A DNA stretch of 64,000 nt. It comes from Candidatus Lutibacillus vidarii (lineage in GTDB: Bacteria; Actinomycetota; Actinomycetes; Actinomycetales; Dermatophilaceae). The notes below the pieces were generated by a model. The model had not been told where the DNA came from and ran no database searches. It was given only the letters and a program-made list of their open reading frames with translations. A program made the translations under genes and the position numbers. Of the stretch, positions 39,526-47,521 are shown one piece after another; positions within the stretch are counted from its first letter, which is position 1; every line of letters begins with the position of its first letter. The DNA lies in contig JADKGA010000002.1 in the NCBI GenBank assembly GCA_016717165.1, forward strand, positions 744,001 through 808,000. The letters are read 5' to 3'.

Positions 39526-42500
39526 GTGACCACCGCCCCGCTCCGCACCGCGCTGCCGGTCAGCGCGGTCCTCGTCGTCCGCGACGGCGCCCGGTGGCTC
39601 CCGGACACCCTCGATGCGGTGGCGGCCCAGACCCAGCCGCCGCAGCGACTCGTCATCGTCGACCTCGCCTCCACCGACGGCTCGCTCGAGATCGCCCAGG
39701 AGCACACGGCGGTGCGCCGCGTGGTCGCCGAGGTAACCGTCCGCTCGCTCAGCACCGCCGTCGGGTATGCCGCGGCGGTCGCCCAAGGGGTCGCCGACCT
39801 GAGCGAGCCTCAGGCCGGGGACCCGGAGTGGCTCTGGTTGCTCCACGACGACGGCGCCCCGGAGCCACAGGTCCTCGAGCTGCTCGCCGACGCCGTCCGC
39901 CGATCGCCCTCGGTCGCCGTCGCCGGCCCGAAGATCGTCCGCTGGGAGGACGCCCGGATCTTCGTCGAGAACGGCATCCAGCTGACCCGCGCCGGACGCC
40001 GGATCAGCCTGCCGCGCCCCGGCGAGCGGGACCAGGGACAGTACGACGCCCGCAGCGATGTCATCGCCGTCGCGACGAACGGGATGCTCGTGCGCCGGGA
40101 CGTCTTCGCCGAGCTCGGCGGCTTTGACGCCGGCTTCGGTCCGCTCGGGGTGGATGTCGACTTCGGCTGGCGGGCCCAGCTGGCTGGGCACCGGGTCGTC
40201 GTCGTCCCGGCGGCACGGGTCCGGGAGGCGTCGGCTTCCGCGACCGGGGACCGGCGCGGCTCGCCGTCGGCCCGTCGGTCGGACCGCCAGCGCCGCCAGG
40301 CGTCCCGTCAGGTCGCCCTTGCCCGCAGCTCGGCGTTCGCCGCACCCCTGCTCGGGGTGTGGGTCGGCGTCAGCTCGATCCTCTCGTTCCTCGGGCTGCT
40401 GCTGCTCAAGCGGCCGAGGCACGCCTGGGCCGAGCTCGGCGACGCCTCGGTCCTGCTCCGTCCCGGCCCGATCCTGCGCTCTCGGCACCGCTTCCGCGGG
40501 CTGCGACGCGTCGCCCCCCGAGACCTCCATGGTCTCTTCATCGGGCCTCGGGCCGCCGCTCGGCATACCTGGGACCTCGTCCAGGGGGCCCTGACCCCAT
40601 CCTGGACGCTGGAGCGGCGGGCCCCGGCGGCGTTGGGCGCCATCGAGTCTGGCCCGGTGGCCGAGGAGGCCGAGGACCTCGCCGCCGCCCCCGCCGGACT
40701 GGTCCGCCGATCGCTGACCAACCCCGGCCTCCTCGTCACCCTGGTGGCAGCTGCGACCTCGGCGGTCTTCTGGCGTGCCGCGTCGACGGCCTTCCGGCCG
40801 GACTCCCTCGGGCTCGCGGGCGGCCAGCTGCGCGCGGTGGAGTCCGACTCCGCCGGTCTGTGGCATTCCTTCCGTGACTGGTGGCATGGTGCGGGCCTGG
40901 GTGCCGCGGGGGAGCCGGCCCCGCTGACCGCCCTGCTCTCGGCTGTCACCTGGCTGACCGAGCGAGTCCCTGGGGTCGCGGACGGGGTGTCCCCCGCCTC
41001 GGTGGCGCTCGCCTGGATGCTGCTGCTGGCCATGCCCGCCGCGGCCACGTCGGCCTATCTCGCGGGACGTGTCGTCACCACGGCCCGGTGGCCACGGGCC
41101 CTCGCGGCCCTGGTGTGGGCCTGCAGCGGGGTCCTCGTGGTTGCCCTCCAGGAGGGTCGGCTTCCGGTCGTCCTCGCGCACATCCTCCTCCCGGCGGTGC
41201 TCAGCGGGTACGTGCGGGTTAGCGCCCGGGACGCCTCCGGGACCGCGACCTTCGCGACCGCCTTGGCCACCGCCGTGGTCGGGGTGTGTGTCCCGGTCTT
41301 CCTCGTGCTGGCCACCGTTGCGGCGCTGGTCATGCTCGCGGTCGGCCCTGGTCGCGGCCGTCGGGTCCGTGCCCTCGCGCTGGCCGTCGTGCCCACCGCA
41401 CTGACCGGGGCGTGGGTGCTGCGCTTCGTCAAGGACCCCGTCCAGCTCCTCGCCGCGCCAGGTCTCGGGGCACCTGCTGGCGGGCCGTATGCCGACCTCC
41501 TACCGTGGCAGGCCGCCCTCGGTCTGCTCAGCGCACCGGCGAGCTGGTCGGCATACCTGCTCGGCCCGGCTCTGGTCCTGGCCGTCGTGGGGTTGGCCTG
41601 GCCGTCGCGCCGCGGCGGCTCCGGCGTGGCGGCCGCCACCGTCGGCGTGCTCGCTGCGCTCGGCCTCGCCGCCGCCCTGGCCGCCCCCAGAGTCGTCATC
41701 GGGGCGCTGGTGACGGGTGAGGGGAGCCTCGCTCCCGCGGTGCTGTGGCCAGGGGTCGGCCAGCAGCTCTACCTCCTCGGGGTGTCCGCCCTGGTCTGCC
41801 TCGGCGCCAGCGCGATGACCCAGCCGCGGCGCTGGCCGCGCTGGCGTCGTGGGGTCCTGGCTCTGGTCCCCGTGGCGGTCGCAGCGACCACGGTGGGGGG
41901 AGCCGCATGGCTTTCGTGGACCGCGTCCACTCGCCCCATGCCGGTCACTGCTGCCGCGCTCCCGGCCGTTGCGGCGGACCAGGCCTCCGGCCCGCGGGCC
42001 GCCCGGCTGCTGGCCCTGGACGTCACGAGCCCCGGGCGGGTGGACTACCGCCTCATCGGCGCCGAACCCGGTGAGGTCGTCGCGCCCGCCACCGCGAGCC
42101 CGATCGCCCCGGACCCCGTCCTCGCCTCGCTCGCGAGGAGGCTCGCCGAGGTCGGCGGCCCGGTGGACACCCTAGCTCTCGATCTGGCCACCGACGGGAT
42201 CGCCTTTGTCACCGTCACCGGGGACTCCGAGGGCGATCTCGGCGGGCGCCTCGACACGATGCCCGGGCTGACCCGGCTCGGCTCGTCCGATGGTCGGGTG
42301 CTCTGGCGGGTCGTCGCCGTGCCGTCGGCGACCGACCCGACCCTCGCGGTCGCGCCGTCCCGGGTCCGTCTGACCGACGCGTCGGGTCGGCCCCTCGCCG
42401 AGGTCCCGGTCAGTGGGCCGCACGGTGCCGTGAATGTCGCGCTACCGGCCGGGAGCGGGCCCAGAACCCTGCGTGTCGCGGAGGCGCCGGGCTGGGCGTC

Positions 42501-42720
42501 ACGCAGCGAGGTGAGCTACGGCGGCGTGCTACTGACGGATATGGGCACCGGCGGGCGGCCACGCTACGCGATCCCGGAGACGTCAGGTCAGCTCGTTATC
42601 GACCTTCCCCCGGCCCACCGGTTCTGGCACTACGGCCAGCTCGGCGTGCTCGCGCTGGTGCTCTTCCTCGCCATACCCTTCGGCAACCGTCGGTCCCGGG
42701 AGAGGGAGTGGACTCGATGA
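39526..42720 (+). CDS. Large polytopic membrane GT2 glycosyltransferase
   Basis: 1064 residues from a GTG at 39526. Residues 1 to about 270 are a GT2 domain: VSAVLVVRDGARWLPDTLDAV, VIVDLASTDGSLEIA, LWLLHDDGAPEPQVLELLAD (DDG metal site) and FDAGFGPLGVDVDFGWRAQLAGH. Then come about a dozen membrane helices (ILSFLGLLLL, VALAWMLLLAMPAAATSAYLA, LVWACSGVLVVAL) and an outer domain (about 770-1030) before a last helix (LGVLALVLFLAIPF). It follows whiB2 after 40 bases and its stop overlaps DUF5719 (ATGA). Similar proteins sit beside whiB2 in many actinomycetes; the glycan made is unknown. Confidence 0.87.
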   Translation: MTTAPLRTALPVSAVLVVRDGARWLPDTLDAVAAQTQPPQRLVIVDLASTDGSLEIAQEHTAVRRVVAEVTVRSLSTAVGYAAAVAQGVADLSEPQAGDPEWLWLLHDDGAPEPQVLELLADAVRRSPSVAVAGPKIVRWEDARIFVENGIQLTRAGRRISLPRPGERDQGQYDARSDVIAVATNGMLVRRDVFAELGGFDAGFGPLGVDVDFGWRAQLAGHRVVVVPAARVREASASATGDRRGSPSARRSDRQRRQASRQVALARSSAFAAPLLGVWVGVSSILSFLGLLLLKRPRHAWAELGDASVLLRPGPILRSRHRFRGLRRVAPRDLHGLFIGPRAAARHTWDLVQGALTPSWTLERRAPAALGAIESGPVAEEAEDLAAAPAGLVRRSLTNPGLLVTLVAAATSAVFWRAASTAFRPDSLGLAGGQLRAVESDSAGLWHSFRDWWHGAGLGAAGEPAPLTALLSAVTWLTERVPGVADGVSPASVALAWMLLLAMPAAATSAYLAGRVVTTARWPRALAALVWACSGVLVVALQEGRLPVVLAHILLPAVLSGYVRVSARDASGTATFATALATAVVGVCVPVFLVLATVAALVMLAVGPGRGRRVRALALAVVPTALTGAWVLRFVKDPVQLLAAPGLGAPAGGPYADLLPWQAALGLLSAPASWSAYLLGPALVLAVVGLAWPSRRGGSGVAAATVGVLAALGLAAALAAPRVVIGALVTGEGSLAPAVLWPGVGQQLYLLGVSALVCLGASAMTQPRRWPRWRRGVLALVPVAVAATTVGGAAWLSWTASTRPMPVTAAALPAVAADQASGPRAARLLALDVTSPGRVDYRLIGAEPGEVVAPATASPIAPDPVLASLARRLAEVGGPVDTLALDLATDGIAFVTVTGDSEGDLGGRLDTMPGLTRLGSSDGRVLWRVVAVPSATDPTLAVAPSRVRLTDASGRPLAEVPVSGPHGAVNVALPAGSGPRTLRVAEAPGWASRSEVSYGGVLLTDMGTGGRPRYAIPETSGQLVIDLPPAHRFWHYGQLGVLALVLFLAIPFGNRRSREREWTR

Positions 42721-44195
42721 GGCCGTTGTGGGCCGGCGCCACGCGGGTCGTCCTCGTCGCGGCCGCAGTTGGCGCGGCGCTGACGGCGGCCTACCTCCCG
42801 TCGGCCACCCTGCGTCCGGGCACTGGCGCACCAGGGGCCTCGGCAGCGCCGTCCAGTGGCCCGGTGAGCTTGACCGAGCTGGCCTGTCCCGGCCCGCAGA
42901 CCGCCGGCCTGGCCGGTGTCGACGAGGTGCTCGGAACGACGACGGTCCTCGCCGCTGCCCCACCGACCGGCCTGGTCGGGACGGGCGGGCCGGGAGCCAT
43001 CGCCGGTCTCACCCTGCCGGGCAAGCGCCCACTCTTCACGGGGACCGACCCCGGCGCCGTTAGTCAGGCGCCCCTCGATGGTCCGATCGCCGCGCTGGTG
43101 AGCGGGCGCGGCGCCCTCGCGCCCGGCCTGGTCGCCAGCCAGTTGTGGTCTGCCGTCACCGGGGATACCCGGGCCTTGGTCGCGACGCCGTGCCTGACGC
43201 CGAAGGCCGAGCACTGGCTCGTGGGCGGCGGCGCCCAGGCAGCCCGCCGTGAGCGGTTGATCCTGACCAACGCTGGGGCGAACCCGGTCACCGCAACCGT
43301 CACCGTCCTCGGCACGACGGGCACCCTGCCGTCGATCGGGACGAACACCGTCACCGTCCCGCCGATGTCTCGCTTGGCCCTGCTCCTCGACGCGCTGGCC
43401 CCGCAGGATGCCTCCCCGGTCGTCCACGTCGTGGCCACCGGTGGGCGGCTGGCGGCGGTCCTCGACGACGCCTGGATCGACGGCGCCACCGGCCGAGGAT
43501 CCGACGATGCGGTCTCGCTGACCGAGCCTGCCGCACGGGTCGTCCTCCCGATCGGCCTGGCGCGAGCGACCCGGCTACGCGTTGCCGTCCCCGGACCCGC
43601 AGACGCCCAGGTGACGACGACGCTGCTCACCCCGTCCGGGCGCAAGAGCCCGCCGTCGAACGGGGTCGCCACCGTGGCGCACGGGACCAGTGCCGACATC
43701 GACCTCACCGCGGTCACCGAACCCGTCTTCGCGGTGGAGCTCAGCTCGACGGTACCGATCATCGCCGGGGCCCTGGTCCAGCGGTATGCGGCCGTCCCCG
43801 CCGGCGGGTCGATCGCCGATGCCCAGTCGGACCTCGCCTGGATCCCGGCCATGCCAGCTGCGGGGACGCTCGCCGGTGCCGTCCTGGCGCCTGCCGAGGT
43901 CCCGAGCGACCAGGTGGCGACGCTCTTCCTCGCCTCACCCGACGGCGCCTCGGTCTCGGTGACGACAACCTCGGCCGGCCAGGCGGTCCGGGTGAGCGTC
44001 GACATCCTGGCAGGTGGGGTGACGACGGTTGACGTGTCGACGACCTCACAGGTGTGGGTTTCCGGTGGGGGACAGTCGGTCTTTGCGGCGGTCTCGCTCG
44101 GACGCAAGAGCGCCGACCCCCCGCTGCTCGCGGTGCTTCCACTCCCGGGCCTGACCCTGGTCGCGGACGCGCTGGTTATCCGCGACGTCGGCTGA
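42717..44195 (+). CDS. DUF5719 family membrane-anchored protein
   Basis: 492 residues. One N-terminal membrane anchor or uncleaved signal (VVLVAAAVGAALTAAYLPS) is followed by a wholly extracytoplasmic, Val/Thr/Ala-rich region with beta-sandwich-like repeats (LILTNAGANPVTATVTVLG, FLASPDGASVSVTTTSAGQ). No catalytic motif is recognised. ATG at 42717 is coupled to the preceding GT2 gene; a GTG nine bases upstream is possible. The constant pairing with the membrane GT2 suggests a helper or acceptor in an envelope glycosylation step. The stop codon lies in one arm of a long inverted repeat shared with the convergent zincin-like gene. Confidence 0.8.
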   Translation: MRPLWAGATRVVLVAAAVGAALTAAYLPSATLRPGTGAPGASAAPSSGPVSLTELACPGPQTAGLAGVDEVLGTTTVLAAAPPTGLVGTGGPGAIAGLTLPGKRPLFTGTDPGAVSQAPLDGPIAALVSGRGALAPGLVASQLWSAVTGDTRALVATPCLTPKAEHWLVGGGAQAARRERLILTNAGANPVTATVTVLGTTGTLPSIGTNTVTVPPMSRLALLLDALAPQDASPVVHVVATGGRLAAVLDDAWIDGATGRGSDDAVSLTEPAARVVLPIGLARATRLRVAVPGPADAQVTTTLLTPSGRKSPPSNGVATVAHGTSADIDLTAVTEPVFAVELSSTVPIIAGALVQRYAAVPAGGSIADAQSDLAWIPAMPAAGTLAGAVLAPAEVPSDQVATLFLASPDGASVSVTTTSAGQAVRVSVDILAGGVTTVDVSTTSQVWVSGGGQSVFAAVSLGRKSADPPLLAVLPLPGLTLVADALVIRDVG

Positions 44196-44253
44196 GCCTG
44201 GCTACCGCTGGGGGGCCCGGCGCTCGGCGCTCGAGCGACGGGCCGACTCAGCC
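44190..44253. terminator. Bidirectional terminator-like inverted repeat overlapping two stop codons
   Basis: Outer arms GGCTGAG (44190-44196) and CTCAGCC (44247-44253), inner arms GGCCCG (44214-44219) and CGGGCC (44239-44244). The outer arms contain the stop codons of DUF5719 (plus) and of the zincin-like gene (minus). There is no U-tract. Confidence 0.5.
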
Positions 44254-44718
44254 CACGTCGTCATACCCGGGGTCGAGCTGTTCGGGGGTGATCCCGAGGA
44301 CTCCGGCGACCTGCTCGGTGAGCACCGAGGTGACCAGTGCGACGACGTCCGCCTCGTCGCGGCACCGCGTGGTGATGGGCCGACGGTAGACGACGACCTG
44401 GTATGGCGCCGTGGCCGTCGCGGGGAACATCCGCCCGAGCGGCACCTGCCGGTGCTCCCAGGGGGCCGGGTCGCTTGGGGGGACCTCCTCGACGGCAAGC
44501 TGGATCGTCGGCAGGGGCTTGCCCCAGAGGGTCTCGAGCCGGCTCATGGCGTCGAGGACGACGTCGTCAAAGCGCGCCGCCCGGGTCAGCATCGCCGGGA
44601 CCGCGGGCCAGGCCAGCGGCCCGCGCGGGCCACGGCCACGGCGGTCGCGACGCTGCCCCCCGCGCGGGGGCGGCACGGGCAGGGCCCCGGGCGCGCTCTT
44701 GGGCCGGAACCGGATCAC
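44248..44718 (-). CDS. Zincin-like (Rv3259-type) protein with degenerate active site
   Basis: 156 residues, GTG start. A basic Pro/Gly/Arg-rich N-terminal part leads to FDDVVLDAMSRLETLWGKPLPTIQLAVEEVP and QVVVYRRPI, which match the DUF1025/Zincin_1 family found next to DUF3499. In family peptidases the next helix has HExxH; here the region is VVALVTSVLTEQVAGVLGITP, so both histidines are absent. It is probably not a zinc protease. Divergent from DUF3499, as in the conserved locus. A structural or binding role is possible. Confidence 0.8.
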   Translation of the reverse strand: MIRFRPKSAPGALPVPPPRGGQRRDRRGRGPRGPLAWPAVPAMLTRAARFDDVVLDAMSRLETLWGKPLPTIQLAVEEVPPSDPAPWEHRQVPLGRMFPATATAPYQVVVYRRPITTRCRDEADVVALVTSVLTEQVAGVLGITPEQLDPGYDDVG

Positions 44719-44786
44719 AGCGCCAACTGTAGGCCAGCACGGCGTGCCGTCAGTGCGGCCCCTCGGTGCGGGGCTAGAGTCCCCCC

Positions 44787-45125
44787 GTGGGTCTGAAGCG
44801 GCAGTGCAGCAAGGCCGGCTGCTCCGGTGCGGCCGTCGCCACGCTCACCTATGTCTACGCGGACTCGACCGCGGTGCTCGGGCCGCTGGCCACGTATGCC
44901 GAGCCGCACACCTACGACCTGTGCGCGACCCATGCTGGGCGGCTCACTGCCCCGCGCGGGTGGGACGTCGTGCGCCTGCCCGGTGAGTTCGTCGAGCCCG
45001 AACCGAGCACCGACGACCTGCTCGCCCTGGCCGACGCGGTTCGTGAGGCCGGGCGTCCCAGGTCGGCCGCCGCCTCGGTGCCCCCACCCAATGGTCGACC
45101 CCATCTGCGCGTGGTGCGCGACTGA
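44787..45125 (+). CDS. DUF3499 family protein (Rv3258c-like)
   Basis: 112 residues, GTG start. MGLKRQCSKAGCSGAAVATLTYVYADSTAVLG and the later YDLCATHAGRLTAPRGWDV show cysteine pairs (C7/C12 and C46 with H49) that may hold a zinc ion. The rest is acidic then disordered (STDDLLALADAVREAG). It lies between the zincin-like gene and the phosphomannomutase as in most actinomycetes. The function is unknown; the constant position suggests a tie to cell-envelope sugar metabolism. Confidence 0.85.
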   Translation: MGLKRQCSKAGCSGAAVATLTYVYADSTAVLGPLATYAEPHTYDLCATHAGRLTAPRGWDVVRLPGEFVEPEPSTDDLLALADAVREAGRPRSAAASVPPPNGRPHLRVVRD

Positions 45126-45152
45126 GCCGGTCGGTCCGGTAACCTCACGCCC

Positions 45153-46592
45153 GTGACTTCGGGGCATCCACTGGCGCATATCGTCAAGGCGTATGACATC
45201 CGGGGCGTCGTCCCCGACCAGCTCGACGCGGCGGGGGTTGCGGCGCTCGGCGCGGCCTTCGCCGACGTCATCGCCCATCCCGACGGGGCGCCGGCGGTCG
45301 TCGTGGGCCACGACATGCGGCCGTCCTCGCCGGAGCTGGCGCAGGCCTTCGCCTCCGGTGCCGCCGCGCGGGGGGTTGACGTGGTTCTGCTGGGCTTGAC
45401 CTCGACCGACGGGCTGTACTACGCCTCCGGGGCGCTCGGGCTGCCCGGCGTGATGCTGACCGCCAGCCACAACCCGGCCCGCTACAACGGGCTCAAGCTC
45501 TGCCGGGCCGGCGCGCGCCCGATCAGCCTGGAGTCCGGGCTCGGCCAGGTGCGCGACCTTGCCTTGGCCATCCTCGACGGGACCGGTCCGGACGAGCCGA
45601 GAGGGGTCGGGTCGGTCAGCACCCAGGACATCACCGTGGCGTACGGTCGGCATCTGCGCGAGCTCGTGCCGCTCGACCGGATCCGCCCCCTCAAGGTCGT
45701 CGTCGATGCGGGCAACGGCATGGCCGGGCACACCGTTCCGGTCGTCCTCACCGACGCCGGTGGGCTGCCGGCCCTCCCGCTGGAGGTCATCCCGCTCTAC
45801 TTCGAGCTCGATGGCACCTTCCCCAACCATGAGGCGAACCCGCTCGAGCCGGCCAACCTCGTCGACCTTCAGCGCGCCGTCGTCGCCCACGGCGCCGACC
45901 TCGGGCTGGCCTTCGACGGCGATGCGGACCGGTGCTTCGTCGTCGACGAGCGCGGCGAGCCGGTGAGCCCGAGCGCCGTCACCGCCTTGGTGGCGACCCG
46001 CGAGGTCGCCCGGGCGGTGGCCGCGGGGGCTCGTGCCGAGGAGGTCGCCGTGGTCTACAACGTCATCAGCTCGGCGACCGTGCAGGAGGTGCTCGACGAG
46101 ATCGGCGCTCGCGGCGTCCGGACCCGGGTGGGTCACTCCTTCATCAAGGCGGTCATGGCGCAGGAGTCGGCCGTCTTCGGCGGCGAGCACTCGGCGCACT
46201 ACTACTTTCGTGACTTCTGGTTCGCCGACACGGGAATGCTCGCGGCCATGCACGTCCTCGCCGCCCTCGGCGGTCAGGATGCCCCGCTGTCCGCGCTGGT
46301 CTCGACATACGACCGGTATGTCTCGTCAGGGGAGATCAACAGCACCGTGGCCGACCCTTCGGCGGCGCTGGCCGCGGTGCGGTCCTGGTCGGAGGCCCAG
46401 GGGCTGACGCTCGACGAGCTGGACGGCATCACGGCGACCCACGCGGCCGCGTCGGGGCCGCACTGGTGGCTCAACGTCCGGTCGAGCAACACCGAGCCGT
46501 TGGTGCGCCTCAACGTCGAGGCCGACGACCGTGCGACGATGGAGCAGGTCCGAGACCGGGCCCTGGCCGTCATCCGAGGAGAGCACCCGTGA
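45153..46592 (+). CDS. manB: Phosphomannomutase/phosphoglucomutase (ManB type)
   Basis: 479 residues, GTG start. Four-domain alpha-D-phosphohexomutase: VLPGVMLTASHNPARYNGLK holds the phosphoserine (LTASHNP), LAFDGDADRCFVVDERG the Mg-binding DGDxDR loop, GGEHSAHYYFRDFW the sugar loop and VRSSNTEPLVRLNVEA the phosphate loop. It interconverts mannose-6-P and mannose-1-P, feeding GDP-mannose for glycans. It is coupled to the Trm112-like gene by a GTGA overlap. SIS-domain and manA genes, common in this locus elsewhere, do not follow. Confidence 0.93.
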   Translation: MTSGHPLAHIVKAYDIRGVVPDQLDAAGVAALGAAFADVIAHPDGAPAVVVGHDMRPSSPELAQAFASGAAARGVDVVLLGLTSTDGLYYASGALGLPGVMLTASHNPARYNGLKLCRAGARPISLESGLGQVRDLALAILDGTGPDEPRGVGSVSTQDITVAYGRHLRELVPLDRIRPLKVVVDAGNGMAGHTVPVVLTDAGGLPALPLEVIPLYFELDGTFPNHEANPLEPANLVDLQRAVVAHGADLGLAFDGDADRCFVVDERGEPVSPSAVTALVATREVARAVAAGARAEEVAVVYNVISSATVQEVLDEIGARGVRTRVGHSFIKAVMAQESAVFGGEHSAHYYFRDFWFADTGMLAAMHVLAALGGQDAPLSALVSTYDRYVSSGEINSTVADPSAALAAVRSWSEAQGLTLDELDGITATHAAASGPHWWLNVRSSNTEPLVRLNVEADDRATMEQVRDRALAVIRGEHP

Positions 46593-46792
46593 GCGAGCAG
46601 TCCACCGCGTCGATCGAGCCGTGGGTGCGCGAGATCCTGCGCTGCCCCGCCTGCCACAGCGAGCTCGCCGACTCCACCGGACCGACCGGGGCCGAGCTGC
46701 TGTGTCTGGGCTCGACGTGTGGCCTGGCGTACCGGGTCGAGGACGGCATACCGGTGCTGCTTGTCGAGGAGGGCCGCCCCACCCGGGGCTGA
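46589..46792 (+). CDS. Trm112 family protein
   Basis: 67 residues with a GTG start overlapping the phosphomannomutase stop. ILRCPACHSELA (C19, C22) and ELLCLGSTCGLAYRV (C39, C44) form the zinc ribbon; VEDGIPVLLVEEGR is the hallmark C-terminus of Trm112/YcaR proteins. Eukaryotic members activate methyltransferases; bacterial members are small zinc proteins of uncertain role. It is only 20 bases from the stop of the convergent YbaK-type gene. Confidence 0.88.
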   Translation: MSEQSTASIEPWVREILRCPACHSELADSTGPTGAELLCLGSTCGLAYRVEDGIPVLLVEEGRPTRG

Positions 46793-46813
46793 CCTCCACT
46801 GCCAGGGCCGCCG

Positions 46814-47347
46814 TCAGGACGACGGCAGGGCGAGCGGCAGGACCACGCCGCCGAGTGCCGCGAGGTCGGCCCCGTCGATGAGCAGCTTGGATGAACGCAG
46901 CCCGCTGCCGATGACGACCGGCCCGGCGGCGACGACCCCTGCGTCGACGAGGACCGGCCAGGTCTGCGGCAGCCCGACCGGCGTGATCCCGCCGTACTCC
47001 ATGCCGGTCAGCGCCACCGCCTCCACCATCGGCGCGAAGGAGATCTTCCGGACGTCGAGATGACGTCGGACCACCCCGTTGACATCCGCTCGGTCGGTGG
47101 CCAGCACCATGACCGCCGCATGCGTCGTCACACCCCCGCGACGCCCGGCGACGACGACACAGTTCGCCGAGGACTCCAGCGCGACGTCGTACGCGGCGCA
47201 GAAGGCGGCGGTGTCCGCCAGCTGCGGGTCGATCGCCGCGACCCGGGCGCGCGGCACCCGCGCCGCCACCGCGGCAACCGCCGGGGCGACGAGGTCGAGG
47301 TGCTCGCCCAGGGGGGCCCAGCCCAGGGTGCCTTCGGGGGTCGGCAT
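46814..47347 (-). CDS. YbaK/EbsC-type aminoacyl-tRNA deacylase
   Basis: 177 residues. The Rossmann-like YbaK/ProX fold is recognised from VALESSANCVVVAGRRGGVT, ALTGMEYGGITPVGLPQTW (the GGxxPxG loop) and VVIGSGLRSSKLLIDGADLA. Proteins of this family hydrolyse wrongly charged tRNA, such as Cys- or Ala-tRNA(Pro). The conserved lysine of classic YbaK may correspond to the lysine in VRKISFAPM. It is transcribed away from ahcY. It stands where the SIS-domain and manA genes lie in mycobacteria. Confidence 0.82.
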   Translation of the reverse strand: MPTPEGTLGWAPLGEHLDLVAPAVAAVAARVPRARVAAIDPQLADTAAFCAAYDVALESSANCVVVAGRRGGVTTHAAVMVLATDRADVNGVVRRHLDVRKISFAPMVEAVALTGMEYGGITPVGLPQTWPVLVDAGVVAAGPVVIGSGLRSSKLLIDGADLAALGGVVLPLALPSS

Positions 47348-47418
47348 GGCCGTCAGGATAGCGAGGAGCGGGGCGCCGTCGCGGGGGCCGGAGCCCCCGG
47401 GCCCCGACCGGCGCCGGG

Positions 47419-47424
47419 TAGACT
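47419..47424 (+). promoter_or_regulatory. Candidate -10 element of ahcY
   Basis: TAGACT fits TAnnnT. Transcription would begin about seven bases later, near 47431, just before the first arm of the structured leader at 47434. No -35 element is evident. A GC hairpin (GGGGGC, four bases, GCCCCC; 47383-47398) lies upstream. Confidence 0.45.
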
Positions 47425-47433
47425 TGGTGCTCG

Positions 47434-47489
47434 CCGGCGTGGGTGATGACCCGCGCAGCCGTATGCCGTGCCCAGATGGGCTACGCCGG
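47434..47489 (+). ncRNA. Structured 5' leader of ahcY, possible cis-regulatory RNA
   Basis: The closing stem pairs CCGGCGT (47434-47440) with ACGCCGG (47483-47489). Inside are GGGT-GATG-ACCC (47441-47452) directly stacked on it, and GCCC-AGAT-GGGC (47470-47481) one base before its 3' arm. A 17-base linker can add a short GCA/TGC stem. The element ends 21 bases before the GGAG site of ahcY. It is not recognisable as the SAH riboswitch (no GCGCUGC core) or SAM-IV. Function is inferred from position only. Confidence 0.45.
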
Positions 47490-47521
47490 GTCAGCGTCCA
47501 CCCCTACCCAGGAGCACGACC

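Noticed and set aside
47383..47521. Known SAH or SAM-IV riboswitch before ahcY
   Set aside because: The GCGCUGC core of the SAH class is missing. Only a short GGGTGATGACC resemblance to SAM-IV is present, without the rest of its core. Kept as an unassigned structured leader.
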